Virus record (IMG/VR): IMGVR_UViG_3300010151_000094
Span: 1 to 29,895 of that record
Origin: a virus
Length of the DNA: 29,895 nucleotides
Direction: 5' to 3' (one strand)
Positions 16,027 through 23,873 of the stretch are shown here, in pieces. Position numbers and translations under genes: made by a program. How positions within the stretch are numbered: the first letter of the stretch is position 1; the number at the start of each line of letters is the position of its first letter. Below the pieces are notes generated by a model. That model was not told the origin of the DNA. It did no database searches and saw only the letters and a program-made list of their open reading frames with translations.

Positions 16027-16795
16027 TAGCTTTACCTCTCTTCTTTGTGCTATACTCCTTTCGTAAAGCATTGATGGATACAAATTGTGGATCGTAACTC
16101 CCACCTTCTACATTACGTTTGATGATCACTCCTGACCACCATAACGCCTCACTTTGAGGGTTATTCCATCCACTCTCATGATCAATGTAACACCCACCAA
16201 CTAACCCCATGATACGTTTACTAGCTGCTGTTGTAGTACTAGCAAAGTCTAAGGTGTGAGTATGACCAGCGGTAGTGGACATATGCTGCTTATTTAACAG
16301 AGACTTAGCTGGGTTATCACCACCAATAGGTCGGCCCATTACACCACTAGTGAAGAAGTGACTATAAGCTATGTCATTAATAACTATAGGTTTAAGAAAG
16401 TCTACAACTTCCCACCCATACTGTGGAAGTGAGAGGTCAGTGATACCAATAGTCCCATCTAACACAGCATCAGAACTAATAGCTCTGAGTATTCGTTCTT
16501 CATGGTTACCAATGGTAAATATATACCTTGCCCTTTTCTTCTTAGCCTTTTTGATTGGTGTAAACATACGCTCTTGTGCATCAAGAACAGATTCAATGTC
16601 ACTCTTGTAGCGTCTACCTTCGAAGCCCTTAGTTCCTTTATCATAACTGCATAGGCTAGGCATGTCTGCCATATCCCCTAAGTTAATGACAACATCAGGA
16701 CGTAGGTCTACGATCAACTTACCTAACCACTCAAACCTTTCATTACCATGATCAGGATGAGCGTGTTGATCTGGTATAACTAGATGAGTTGTCAT
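15983..16795 (-). CDS. Calcineurin-like metallophosphoesterase
   Basis: The 270-aa protein carries the five metallophosphoesterase blocks in order: D9-x-H11 (PDQHAH), GD at 40-41 (NLGDMAD), GNHE at 96-99, a His at 146 (AYSHFF), and GHTH at 177-180. These bind two metal ions and cleave phosphoester bonds. The C-terminal 40 residues are Lys/Arg-rich (KEYSTKKRGKANARSRTKRA), which could let it bind nucleic acid. Phage enzymes of this fold include DNA nucleases, protein phosphatases and 2',3'-cyclic phosphodiesterases, so the substrate is open. Its position beside endonuclease I and the exonuclease hints at DNA or RNA processing. The start overlaps the stop of the zinc-ribbon gene (TAATG). Confidence 0.85.
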   Translation of the reverse strand: MTTHLVIPDQHAHPDHGNERFEWLGKLIVDLRPDVVINLGDMADMPSLCSYDKGTKGFEGRRYKSDIESVLDAQERMFTPIKKAKKKRARYIFTIGNHEERILRAISSDAVLDGTIGITDLSLPQYGWEVVDFLKPIVINDIAYSHFFTSGVMGRPIGGDNPAKSLLNKQHMSTTAGHTHTLDFASTTTAASKRIMGLVGGCYIDHESGWNNPQSEALWWSGVIIKRNVEGGSYDPQFVSINALRKEYSTKKRGKANARSRTKRAKVAHR

Positions 16796-16971
16796 TAGCG
16801 ATAGCTCCTTCTTTTAGCCCTTGTCATAGATCCATCTAACACAGCCTCTTCTTCATACAGATTATTCTCAACCTCTGAGTTACAATTAGAACAAATTACA
16901 TGTGTCCAATCTAAATGATACACAATAGTTTCATGGTGGCAATGCTCACAAAAAACTTGTACTCTAACCAT
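16795..16971 (-). CDS. 58-aa zinc-ribbon protein
   Basis: A short gene encodes MVRVQVFCEHCHHETIVYHL then DWTHVICSNCNSEVENNL. The two CxxC pairs (C8/C11 and C27/C30) are 15 residues apart, the classic spacing of a small zinc ribbon. The C-terminus is Arg/Lys-rich (MTRAKRRSYR). The ribosome site AAGGAT lies upstream, the start overlaps the preceding gene by 8 bp, and the stop overlaps the phosphoesterase start (TAATG). A single-domain zinc ribbon with a basic tail could bind DNA, RNA or RNA polymerase, or act as a partner of the phosphoesterase. The gene is too short to be found by most length cut-offs but is well supported. Confidence 0.78.
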   Translation of the reverse strand: MVRVQVFCEHCHHETIVYHLDWTHVICSNCNSEVENNLYEEEAVLDGSMTRAKRRSYR

Positions 16972-17107
16972 CCTTTTTATCCTTATACTCTTTCTTCAAA
17001 GTTTTAACTAAGACTTCTTTAACATCCTCCTCACTTTTTGATTGGAGAATATCCTCAGTCATATCAATAGTTTCATTATTTGGTAGCATCATTACAAATT
17101 TAGGCAT
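16964..17107 (-). CDS. 47-aa charged small protein
   Basis: Starts 2 bp after the endonuclease I stop with an AGGAG site inside that gene's last codons. The sequence is MPKFVMMLPNNETIDMTEDI followed by LQSKSEEDVKEVLVKTLKKE and a Lys/Asp-rich end. It begins like a short beta strand and then a charged helix. It overlaps the zinc-ribbon gene by 8 bp. No family is recognised. Spacing and ribosome site make it a likely gene. Confidence 0.62.
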   Translation of the reverse strand: MPKFVMMLPNNETIDMTEDILQSKSEEDVKEVLVKTLKKEYKDKKDG

Positions 17108-17109
17108 CG

Positions 17110-17499
17110 TCAATCTCCTATCCAATCTGAAGGTATCTCTTTATCTGCGAATAAAAACCCATGACGGTTACACCAATCTGCGTATAAAGTATCACTCCCT
17201 TTGTATAACTTCTTACGAGAGTTACTAAATACGAATCGTATGTCTAAGTCAGGGTGTTGTTCCTTGACTAGTATATGTTTCTTCCTATCGGCACTGCTGA
17301 ATAAACCTTTAGCTTCTATTATAATTCCATTAGGAAGGATGAAGTCAGGAGTATATTTGTGTGGAGTAGCTGGCTTAGTATAACTAATCTTCAGTGTCTC
17401 GTACTTAAACTTAACACCACTTAGATTAAGCTCTTCAGCTATACGTTTCTCCAAACCACTACGGTACTTACCCCATGACTTCATCCTTTTGTATTTCAT
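17110..17499 (-). CDS. Endonuclease I, Holliday-junction resolvase of the T7 gp3 family
   Basis: The 129-aa protein has the full active site of T7 endonuclease I with the same spacing: E17 (SGLEKR), D52 (YTPDF), E62 and K64 (IIEAKG). The T7 residues are E20, D55, E65 and K67. The family works as an intertwined dimer that cuts branched DNA, resolving recombination intermediates before packaging and helping to degrade host DNA. The length is close to the usual 140-150 residues. It lies downstream of the exonuclease and SSB genes, as in other marine T7-like phages. Its start overlaps the upstream stop (TAATG). Confidence 0.92.
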   Translation of the reverse strand: MKYKRMKSWGKYRSGLEKRIAEELNLSGVKFKYETLKISYTKPATPHKYTPDFILPNGIIIEAKGLFSSADRKKHILVKEQHPDLDIRFVFSNSRKKLYKGSDTLYADWCNRHGFLFADKEIPSDWIGD

Positions 17500-17720
17500 T
17501 AACCGATATCCTTCCCATTAATTTTAAATGATACATCGGATGAGTAGCCAGCACTATTCAAGAAGCTCTTGAACATTTTAATTGGCCCATTTAAATCAGT
17601 AAGACAAGCTCCGCCGGGCCATGCTTGAGAAAATTCAACCTCCGAATTACCAGCCTTATACTTAAAGGTGAATGCTTCATTCCATTCAGCCCCAAGTTCT
17701 TCATTTATTTCATCCGTCAT
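17499..17720 (-). CDS. Small protein between exonuclease and endonuclease I, 73 aa
   Basis: The product MTDEINEELGAEWNEAFTFK then YKAGNSEVEFSQAWPGGACL is compact and mixed alpha/beta, with a conserved-looking WPGGACL and a C-terminal strand pair (VSFKINGKDIG). It overlaps the exonuclease by 11 bp and endonuclease I by 1 bp. I do not recognise a family. A partner of one of the flanking nucleases is possible on position alone. Confidence 0.65.
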   Translation of the reverse strand: MTDEINEELGAEWNEAFTFKYKAGNSEVEFSQAWPGGACLTDLNGPIKMFKSFLNSAGYSSDVSFKINGKDIG

Positions 17721-18558
17721 TAGTTACCTCCTTTACATCAGGGATACGTTCAATAGCAGTGAGCCACCGTGGCCCGTTGGAGTATAGGAACTTACGCAAA
17801 CCATCCCCATTGTTAGCGTCAGCCCAGCAAGTTTCTTTAAAGGTACAGTAAGAACAATTTACAGGCAACTTCATGTTACCACTCTTACCGTCAGGTACTG
17901 CATCAAAGCAGCGTGTTGGTGGTGTATCTTGTTTCACAATCTCCTTTAATAGTTTAATACGTTTAGGCACATCAAGTATATCCATTTCTATTACTGGCAT
18001 GTATGTTAGTTTACCTAACTGTTTATCCATAGCCACGAAGCCAGCCTCTTGTTCACCTTCTGCAGTTGCATAGCCACTGATCTGCGCGAAGTACCCGAAG
18101 GGATCATCGTCTGCCAGAGTCCCCTCATTAAACTTCTTAAACGCAAAAGAAGACGCACTCTTAATATCAACAGTGACACCATCAATCTTGCAGTCCATAT
18201 GTCCAGTAATACCGTCAACTTTTACCTCCTTCTGTTCATCAGTCACCTTATGTCCAGCTTCTTTAGCTAGGTAAATAATTAATGCTTCAATAATATCTCC
18301 GAATAAGAATTTAATACGGACATGAGCATCTAACTTTTCCTTTGGTGAGCCATTAGCCTCATGCCATAGCTGACATACAGGCTTACCAATGTTAGACATA
18401 CGTAGAGTATTACGATCTTCTCTGTATTTAGGTGAGAATTGCCTGACTACTGAATGAGCTACAATTTCAACTAAGTCTTCTACGGCTTCGATAGTAGGTT
18501 CAAAGCCATCATCTATTACTTGGTAGATATCTTCTACTAATGTTTCTATGTTCTTCAT
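17710..18558 (-). CDS. Cas4/RecB-like PD-(D/E)XK exonuclease with probable Fe-S cluster
   Basis: The 282-aa protein has nuclease motifs of the RecB/Cas4 type: a helical motif around FGDIIEALII (87-96), GHMDCKID (119-126), D131-x-K133 (TVDIKSAS) and Q159 (FAQISGYA). Four cysteines frame the domain in the Cas4/AddB pattern: C62 (KPVCQLW) near the N-terminus, and C235, C238 and C244 (NCSYCTFKETCW) near the end. This suggests a 4Fe-4S cluster. In this genome it sits where T7 has the gp6 5'-3' exonuclease, so host DNA breakdown and primer removal or recombination are likely roles. No CRISPR genes are nearby, so a Cas4 role in spacer capture is not supported. AGGAG precedes the start. Confidence 0.85.
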   Translation of the reverse strand: MKNIETLVEDIYQVIDDGFEPTIEAVEDLVEIVAHSVVRQFSPKYREDRNTLRMSNIGKPVCQLWHEANGSPKEKLDAHVRIKFLFGDIIEALIIYLAKEAGHKVTDEQKEVKVDGITGHMDCKIDGVTVDIKSASSFAFKKFNEGTLADDDPFGYFAQISGYATAEGEQEAGFVAMDKQLGKLTYMPVIEMDILDVPKRIKLLKEIVKQDTPPTRCFDAVPDGKSGNMKLPVNCSYCTFKETCWADANNGDGLRKFLYSNGPRWLTAIERIPDVKEVTNDG

Positions 18559-18670
18559 TGTTCTTCTCCTGATGATAGAGCCAGCCTACCACCTCTTCAC
18601 TGGCACCCAAGGCTAATTATATCTAATGGATTCCGCATACCCTAACGAAAACCTTGGCCCTAACATTTAG
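18559..18670 (-). other. 112-bp intergenic stretch between SSB and exonuclease genes
   Basis: This is one of the few gaps in the operon. Read on the minus strand it holds an inverted pair CCAAGG...CCTTGG about 40 bases apart, a TATAAT with no good -35, a GCCAG...CTGGC pair, and the exonuclease ribosome site at the end. There is no T-run after a strong stem, so no terminator is called. An RNA processing or stability element that lets SSB be made in excess is possible but unproven. Confidence 0.3.
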
Positions 18671-19147
18671 TTAAGCTGCTTCGTACTCTTCATTCAACTC
18701 ATCATCAAGATCAGTATCGGTATCGTCGTCACCAAAATCCAAATCATCATCGTCATCATCCTCATACTTAACAAGGTCAGTAACTTGTATCTTATTCACA
18801 CCAATACCTACTCCCTTCTTACCTTGAAACTTCCAATCATAAGTAACGAACTTAATCTTAGCTTTAGTACCGTTACCAATAACTTCAGGATCAACTTCCT
18901 CTACTCCAGATTTAAAAATAACCTTGATAGGGAATTTAGATTTACCAGTTACGAACTGACCACGATCACCATAGTCCTTGTTCTTATGTGGATCGGTACG
19001 TACTGTAACTCCCATTGATTCAAGAGTTTTGATAGCCGCTTTATCAAGGTTAGCCATGTCTACTTGATACTTACCGGACATCTCGTTCTTAGTAGTAAGG
19101 TTGGCCCAGTAAAGAGTAGCTTCAATAATTGCTGATTGCTTAGCCAT
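18671..19147 (-). CDS. Single-stranded DNA-binding protein, T7 gp2.5-like
   Basis: The 158-aa protein has a beta-rich OB-fold-like core (EATLYWANLTTKNEMSGKYQ, then PIKVIFKSG and AKIKFVTYDWKFQGKKGVGI). It ends in a very acidic tail, DDDDDDLDFGDDDTDTDLDD then ELNEEYEAA. An acidic, aromatic-ended tail is the hallmark of phage and bacterial SSBs, where it contacts the polymerase and primase-helicase. It is the first gene behind the best promoter in the window, fitting high expression. AGGAG lies 7-8 bases before ATG. The family is inferred from architecture and context. Confidence 0.82.
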   Translation of the reverse strand: MAKQSAIIEATLYWANLTTKNEMSGKYQVDMANLDKAAIKTLESMGVTVRTDPHKNKDYGDRGQFVTGKSKFPIKVIFKSGVEEVDPEVIGNGTKAKIKFVTYDWKFQGKKGVGIGVNKIQVTDLVKYEDDDDDDLDFGDDDTDTDLDDELNEEYEAA

Positions 19148-19192
19148 GTTAATTCTCCTATTGGCTGGTTGATTAATCTACTTTGTACTAAT

Positions 19193-19221
19193 ATTATGAC
19201 ACATACAACTACGCTTGTCAA
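19193..19221 (-). promoter_or_regulatory. Sigma70-type promoter for SSB and downstream genes
   Basis: On the minus strand TTGACA (19216-19221) and CATAAT (19193-19198) are separated by exactly 17 bp. They match the sigma70 consensus at 6/6 and 5/6 positions. The site lies in the 75-bp gap between the DNA polymerase stop and the SSB start, with a leader of about 40 bases and a good ribosome site. It implies host RNA polymerase makes an extra transcript starting at SSB. Confidence 0.8.
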
Positions 19222-19222
19222 A

Positions 19223-21079
19223 TTAATGTGTCTGCGCCCAGTTTTCACCGGTTCTATACTCTGCATCCATTGGGACATTAAGCTTAAAGTGTTGCCCCGC
19301 TGTGATGATTGATTGTTTAACAAGTTCTCCTACTTCATCGGCATGTTCCTTTCGTACTTCAATTTGAAACTCATCATGTACTACAGCTACTTGTCTTGCA
19401 TCAAGCTTACGCTTGCGTATCCACTCATGCCATAGCAACATAGCGTACTTCATTACACAAGACTCTCCTCCCTGTAAGTAGCAGGAGAGTGCGAAGTGTT
19501 CTGACTTGATGGGGATGTACCTTCCGTCGAGGCCAACCAATCTTCCAAGTCTAGCTGAACTGGCGGCGTTTTGTTTAAGTCTAGCAAGTGCTGGGAGAGA
19601 AGAGAGGAAAGTCTCTTTAACTCTACGTCCATCTGCTGGAGTTCCGCCTGTAATAAGTCCGACCTTCTCATCACCAGCACCAAGTAACCATGCATAGATG
19701 AAAGTCTTTGCTGTGTCTCTAGCTGTCCACTGTCCTTTGTCATCGTTCCATTCTCCTTTATCAATTCCCATAGCTTCTAAGTTCTTAGTATGTATATCAC
19801 CATTGACTACCTCATGTGAGTAGTCATCATCATCCATATAGTGAGCAAGGATACGCAGTTGAATACCACTAGCATCACATCCCAAGAGGGTATGAGTCTC
19901 AGGATCTCCTATAGTAAAGCAAGAGCGACACACCTCTCCATAAGCGGAGCCTATCGCTGGTATATTAGCCATGTTAGGGCTGTTATGTGACATGCGGTGG
20001 GTAACGGCACCAATTGAAAAGACAGTACCGTGAACCCTATCATCTGTACCAAGTGCATCGAACCAGCCTTCTACTTCTTTAGCTCTTGCTGATACAACAG
20101 CGTACTTACCTAAGAGTTTAAGTTCCTCTGGTGCATCATCATTAATTGTTTCTAAATTCTCCTCGCATAGCTGCCATGTATACCGAGCTTTATCATTAAA
20201 CTCTTCTTGAGTTATCGTCTTGTCTCTTTGTTTATCAAGTAGTTTACGATAACCTTTTGTACGAATAACAGGTGACCAGTATGGTGATAGCCTCTTCACC
20301 TTCTGTTTAGGTGAGTTAAGGTTGAACTCTTCCCACTTCAGCCTAGTGAAGGGGCCAGCTACATTCGTATAGTCAGTGGTACCCATAAATTTAAGATTAA
20401 CCTTGGATAAGTTACCATCCTTAGTATACCTTGGTTCAATCACCTGTAGTGGTACTGGTAATGGAGGAGCTACAGCCAGTATAGTCTCCTCTAATTGTGT
20501 AGCCTTGCTCTTGAGATGGGCGAGTAACTTATGAGCCTTCGGTACATCAAGTGCGAACCCGAACTCACACTGGCTGTCTACGATGTACTGACTACGATGT
20601 TCTATCGTTACGGCTTCGATGTCGTTTGCCTCGCCCCCGAACTTTAGTGCTACAGCTACCTTGTATGTTAACTCTACATCATTAATACAATACTCTAACA
20701 TTTTATCATTGTATTCACTGAAGTCTTTGAAGGGTAGCTTGGGGTAGTTCAGTATCTTACCCCAATTCTCAAGTGAATGACCACCCTTAAGGGTGATATC
20801 ATATAGTCTGGATAGTAGCAGAGTATCTGTCACACGACTAGGTCTGATACGTAAGCCCATGATCTTCTTAAGTACACGTAAATCATAACCAACAAAGTTG
20901 TGTCCTATCCAATGGTGTACGTTGTCCTCTGCCCAAGCTGGGAAGTCCATGATATCCTCTGGTATCCAGCTAAATATCTCACCACTATCCCAATCCTTGC
21001 ATACGATACACCATATCTGTGTGGCATTACTCAGTAGTCCATCTGTTTCTATATCACAAACTACTGTGCGTTTAGGCAT
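19223..21079 (-). CDS. Family A DNA polymerase with 3'-5' exonuclease (T7 gp5-like)
   Basis: The start at 21079 (MPKRTVVCDIETDG) is chosen for its 7-base spacing to AAGGAG; an ATG three bases earlier is closer than ideal. The 618-aa protein has exonuclease motifs DIETDG (9-14), GHNFVGYD (about 59-66) and YCINDVELTY (130-139). Polymerase motifs are A (LGCDASGIQLRI, Asp about 402), B (RDTAKTFIYAWLLGAG, about 454-469) and C (VVHDEFQIEV, His about 568). Both metal-binding aspartates and both exonuclease acids are present, so it should be a proofreading replicase. It overlaps the methyltransferase gene by 8 bp. The size is slightly below T7 gp5 (704 aa). A separate processivity factor is not visible. 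Confidence 0.95.
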   Translation of the reverse strand: MPKRTVVCDIETDGLLSNATQIWCIVCKDWDSGEIFSWIPEDIMDFPAWAEDNVHHWIGHNFVGYDLRVLKKIMGLRIRPSRVTDTLLLSRLYDITLKGGHSLENWGKILNYPKLPFKDFSEYNDKMLEYCINDVELTYKVAVALKFGGEANDIEAVTIEHRSQYIVDSQCEFGFALDVPKAHKLLAHLKSKATQLEETILAVAPPLPVPLQVIEPRYTKDGNLSKVNLKFMGTTDYTNVAGPFTRLKWEEFNLNSPKQKVKRLSPYWSPVIRTKGYRKLLDKQRDKTITQEEFNDKARYTWQLCEENLETINDDAPEELKLLGKYAVVSARAKEVEGWFDALGTDDRVHGTVFSIGAVTHRMSHNSPNMANIPAIGSAYGEVCRSCFTIGDPETHTLLGCDASGIQLRILAHYMDDDDYSHEVVNGDIHTKNLEAMGIDKGEWNDDKGQWTARDTAKTFIYAWLLGAGDEKVGLITGGTPADGRRVKETFLSSLPALARLKQNAASSARLGRLVGLDGRYIPIKSEHFALSCYLQGGESCVMKYAMLLWHEWIRKRKLDARQVAVVHDEFQIEVRKEHADEVGELVKQSIITAGQHFKLNVPMDAEYRTGENWAQTH

Positions 21080-21809
21080 CATAAAACTCCTTAATCTGAT
21101 CATGAAGAGTTCTCATAAATCTTTTATGTATTTTAAATAATGCTTCACCTAATACTTGTGGTATATAAGGCACTACACTATTGCCTAAACATTTAAGTCT
21201 GTCCAACCTATAGGGTACCCCATCAGATACTCGAAGTGCGTTGGTGAGACTTTCTGATCCCCAAACATCTTTACATAATTGCGGCAGCTTTTGTGTTTCT
21301 GCATAGATGGTGCCGTTATATTCGCTGCACATGTGGGGGTATGCACATAACCACCATCTTGTTCTGCGGTGAGGTGCAGTACAGTCTGATGCACTGATTT
21401 TAAGGACTGTTGTGGCATAATTTCCAATCTCCTCTATATCTTGTTGAGCTTTAACTATAGCTCCTTGAGTTACATTCTCTGCAATTACATATAACGGAGT
21501 CATTTCTTTGATAACCCGTAACATCTCAGGCCAGAAATCAACAGCTGTATGGTGTCCATGTGCTGCTGTACTGAAGGGTTGACAAGGAAATCCTCCAGTA
21601 ATTACATCAGCATACACCTTATGTCCATCAAACTTAGTGATATCTGAAGAGATAGGAATATCAGGCCAATGTTTAGTTAAAACTTTTTGCTGATACTTTC
21701 CACACTCTACAAACCTAATTGTTTGGTAGTGTTTAGTACGCTCCATACCTAATGTAAATCCACCAATACCAGAAAAGAGATCAAGAACTTTTAATGGTGA
21801 CCATTTCAT
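21072..21809 (-). CDS. C5-cytosine DNA methyltransferase, compact orphan type
   Basis: ATG at 21809 follows GGAGG; longer starts would run deep into the upstream gene. The 245-aa protein has motif I (VLDLFSGIGGFTLG, 8-21), motif IV with catalytic Cys76 (GGFPCQPFS), motif VI (ENV, 111-113), motif VIII (RTRWW) and motif IX/X (GVPYRLDRLKCLGNSVVP). The region between VIII and IX, which reads DNA sequence, is only about 40 residues long. No restriction enzyme gene is adjacent, so it probably protects phage DNA from host nucleases by methylating a short site. It sits between replication genes and overlaps both neighbours (29 bp and 8 bp), so it is expressed with them. Confidence 0.9.
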   Translation of the reverse strand: MKWSPLKVLDLFSGIGGFTLGMERTKHYQTIRFVECGKYQQKVLTKHWPDIPISSDITKFDGHKVYADVITGGFPCQPFSTAAHGHHTAVDFWPEMLRVIKEMTPLYVIAENVTQGAIVKAQQDIEEIGNYATTVLKISASDCTAPHRRTRWWLCAYPHMCSEYNGTIYAETQKLPQLCKDVWGSESLTNALRVSDGVPYRLDRLKCLGNSVVPYIPQVLGEALFKIHKRFMRTLHDQIKEFYDA

Positions 21810-22044
21810 CATCAACCTCCATCTTACTAATATATGCGTTAACATCACCGTGTTTAACTTGACCATATACTCTGAACGTACCTGTTGAAGGCCAGTACTC
21901 TACCTTAATCCCTTTAATTTCTTTATACCAATGATGAGATGTATACTTACCCCATCCTGTATCATCAGCTTCTTTAAGGCGATCACGTCTACGTTTCTGT
22001 CTATTCTTACGCATTTCTTTATAGGCTTCAGCCATGTCACTCAT
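21781..22044 (-). CDS. Small basic protein between primase-helicase and methyltransferase, 87 aa
   Basis: The chosen start (MSDMAEAYKEMRKNRQKRRR) overlaps the primase-helicase stop by 8 bp and uses AGGAG 7 bases upstream. The first 30 residues are a charged helix rich in Lys/Arg. The rest, GWGKYTSHHWYKEIKGIKVE then YWPSTGTFRVYGQVKHGDVN, resembles a small beta-fold found in many phage proteins of the form G-W-x-K-x-T-x2-H-W ... Y-W-P-S/T ... G-D-V. That family has no established role. Its place in the replication module suggests a DNA-associated function. Confidence 0.72.
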   Translation of the reverse strand: MSDMAEAYKEMRKNRQKRRRDRLKEADDTGWGKYTSHHWYKEIKGIKVEYWPSTGTFRVYGQVKHGDVNAYISKMEVDDEMVTIKSS

Positions 22045-23683
22045 CATCCATCTCCTTATCAATCTCAATCAAGCGACCAGTGTGTTCATTGTAAATGACT
22101 TGGGTAGCCACACCTGTCCTTCCACAGAAGCGGTTCTTAACAACTCTAATCGTTGTGGTGTTAGCTTCGACAGGGTCTTCTGCTTGTCCATCTCGCTCAA
22201 GTCCGATAACAATGTTAGATAGTTGGCCAATCCCTGCTGTGCCTCGTATATCTGAGAGCTTTGTCTGGCCTCCCTCTTCGAGGGCTTTACCCGCCTGTCG
22301 TTTAGTGTGTGCAACCACACAAAGATGGATGTCGTACTCAACAGTAGTGAACTTAAGTTTGTGTGCGATCTCATCAAGCATCTTCCTTTCATCACCGGGT
22401 TGATCAGATACCATGAAGCTGATATGATCTAGTATGATTACCTTACAGTCACAACCCATGGCGAAGTACTTAATTTTATCACAGATATAGTCTACACTAT
22501 TGTCTTGCCATGAATCGGACAAGGTATGTAGCCTACCTGTACCCCATGTCCTCTCGTTACCTTCCTTCAATTCATCTAAGGTAACATGGATATCAGGTAG
22601 ATGGGTAGGTTTGTTAAGATCAAGACTAATCATACCACGTCCTGTCTCCCAACCTGTATCTTCAAGAAATAACATACCTATATTAAAGTCAGTAGTCTTG
22701 AGGGTATTGAAAGCTATCTCTCTAGCTACTGAAGTCTTACCACTACCTGACCCAGCAATGAGAGTAATCATCTCACCAGTACGCATACCATATGTCTTAT
22801 AGTTTAAACCAGACCAAGGATATTGTACTGCTGCTTCTGCTCTTGGTTGTTTGATGATATCCCACATAGTCTCTGCATCAGATATGATATCGTCAGGCCG
22901 GTACTCTTCAGCCCTCCACCATAGATTAACAAACACTGAATCTTCATGGTTCTCAAGGTACTCACCAACATCATTACGCTTTAGCTTTACGATCTTAGCT
23001 TTCTTAGGGAACAAAGAGGCAACAGCTGTAGCTGCTTTCTTGCCAGCATCATCATTATCAAAGGTGATGATGATGTTCTCGTATGTATCAAGCCATTCAA
23101 ACTCACGCTTGCATAATTTGTATGCATCACTTGAAGACTTCACACCTACAACAGGCCACTTACTGCCCATCATCTGATACGCAGCCATCGTATCTATCTC
23201 ACCTTCACAAACAGTGATGTACTTACCACCCTTGGTGAACTCTGACTGCCCAAAGAGAGTAGCTTTACGAATAGGACCATGAGTCCTGAAGTCCTTAGTG
23301 TCTACAACACGCTGCTTGTACGCTATGATATCACCATCCCTACTTGCATAAGGATAGTAATGATCTGTTACAATACCACGGTCAACATCAAGCCTGACCT
23401 TATATGTTTTAACTGTGTCAATGGTAATGTTCCTATCTTTAATAGGTCCAACCTTGTCACCCATAAGATCATGATCAATGTTCTTACTTGTAGGTATGGG
23501 TACCACATTGTTCTCCTCTATATCTATTGGTACCTTGCTCTGATGGGTATGTGTCTCACATGAAAAGCAAAACATATGACCATCATCGAATAAGGTATTG
23601 GCATCACTGCTCCCACAAGAGGAACAGTCATGCCTTGATACCATGTTACTACCATTGTGTTCAGATGGGCGTATCTGATACAT
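22037..23683 (-). CDS. DNA primase-helicase, T7 gp4-like
   Basis: The 548-aa protein fuses an N-terminal zinc finger (C20, C23, C39, C42), a Toprim primase core (EGEID 160-164; DNDDAG 209-214) and a RecA-like DnaB-family helicase. Walker A is AGSGSGKTS (310-318), Walker B is around KVIILDHISF, and a later motif reads RGTAGIGQLSNIVIGLERD. It unwinds the fork and primes lagging-strand synthesis with the family A polymerase and the SSB. Start MYQIRPSEH at 23683 has GGAG 5 bases upstream; an ATG 15 bases earlier lacks a good site. It overlaps the zinc-ribbon gene by 23 bp. The length is close to T7 gp4A (566 aa). Confidence 0.95.
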   Translation of the reverse strand: MYQIRPSEHNGSNMVSRHDCSSCGSSDANTLFDDGHMFCFSCETHTHQSKVPIDIEENNVVPIPTSKNIDHDLMGDKVGPIKDRNITIDTVKTYKVRLDVDRGIVTDHYYPYASRDGDIIAYKQRVVDTKDFRTHGPIRKATLFGQSEFTKGGKYITVCEGEIDTMAAYQMMGSKWPVVGVKSSSDAYKLCKREFEWLDTYENIIITFDNDDAGKKAATAVASLFPKKAKIVKLKRNDVGEYLENHEDSVFVNLWWRAEEYRPDDIISDAETMWDIIKQPRAEAAVQYPWSGLNYKTYGMRTGEMITLIAGSGSGKTSVAREIAFNTLKTTDFNIGMLFLEDTGWETGRGMISLDLNKPTHLPDIHVTLDELKEGNERTWGTGRLHTLSDSWQDNSVDYICDKIKYFAMGCDCKVIILDHISFMVSDQPGDERKMLDEIAHKLKFTTVEYDIHLCVVAHTKRQAGKALEEGGQTKLSDIRGTAGIGQLSNIVIGLERDGQAEDPVEANTTTIRVVKNRFCGRTGVATQVIYNEHTGRLIEIDKEMDDE

Positions 23684-23873
23684 CTTCACTCCAATCATCT
23701 AGCTGTGGCAGTTCATCTAATAGTTCCTTAATATATCCTGAATCAGACTCAAGAGATAAGGAGTTATCATATGAAGATTGAGTACACTCTGAACAAGGCA
23801 TCCATCTCTTGTTCTTATCTTGTCGTATCTCAGAGGATTCTAAGATACGATTACATATATAACAACGGCTCAT
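23661..23873 (-). CDS. Small CxxC...CxxC protein, 70 aa
   Basis: ATG at 23873 overlaps the rIIB stop (TAATG) and gives MSRCYICNRILESSEIRQDK then NKRWMPCSECTQSSYDN. The CxxC pairs at residues 4/7 and 27/30 form a likely zinc ribbon, and the C-terminal half is acidic. Proteins of this form (C-x-I-C-x-R-x-L ... P-C-x2-C) are common small ORFs in T7-like phages and have no assigned role. It precedes the primase-helicase gene and overlaps it by 23 bp. Confidence 0.75.
   Translation of the reverse strand: MSRCYICNRILESSEIRQDKNKRWMPCSECTQSSYDNSLSLESDSGYIKELLDELPQLDDWSEDVSDTPI

Noticed and set aside
15983-16104. Longer version of the 76-aa protein starting at 16104
   Set aside because: It would overlap the phosphoesterase by 122 bp and has no ribosome site, while ATG 16026 has GAGAGGT at a good distance.
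18559-18670. Terminator or tRNA in the SSB-exonuclease gap
   Set aside because: CCAAGG...CCTTGG are too far apart and no T-run follows; no cloverleaf can be drawn. A TATAAT here lacks a -35 at a good distance.
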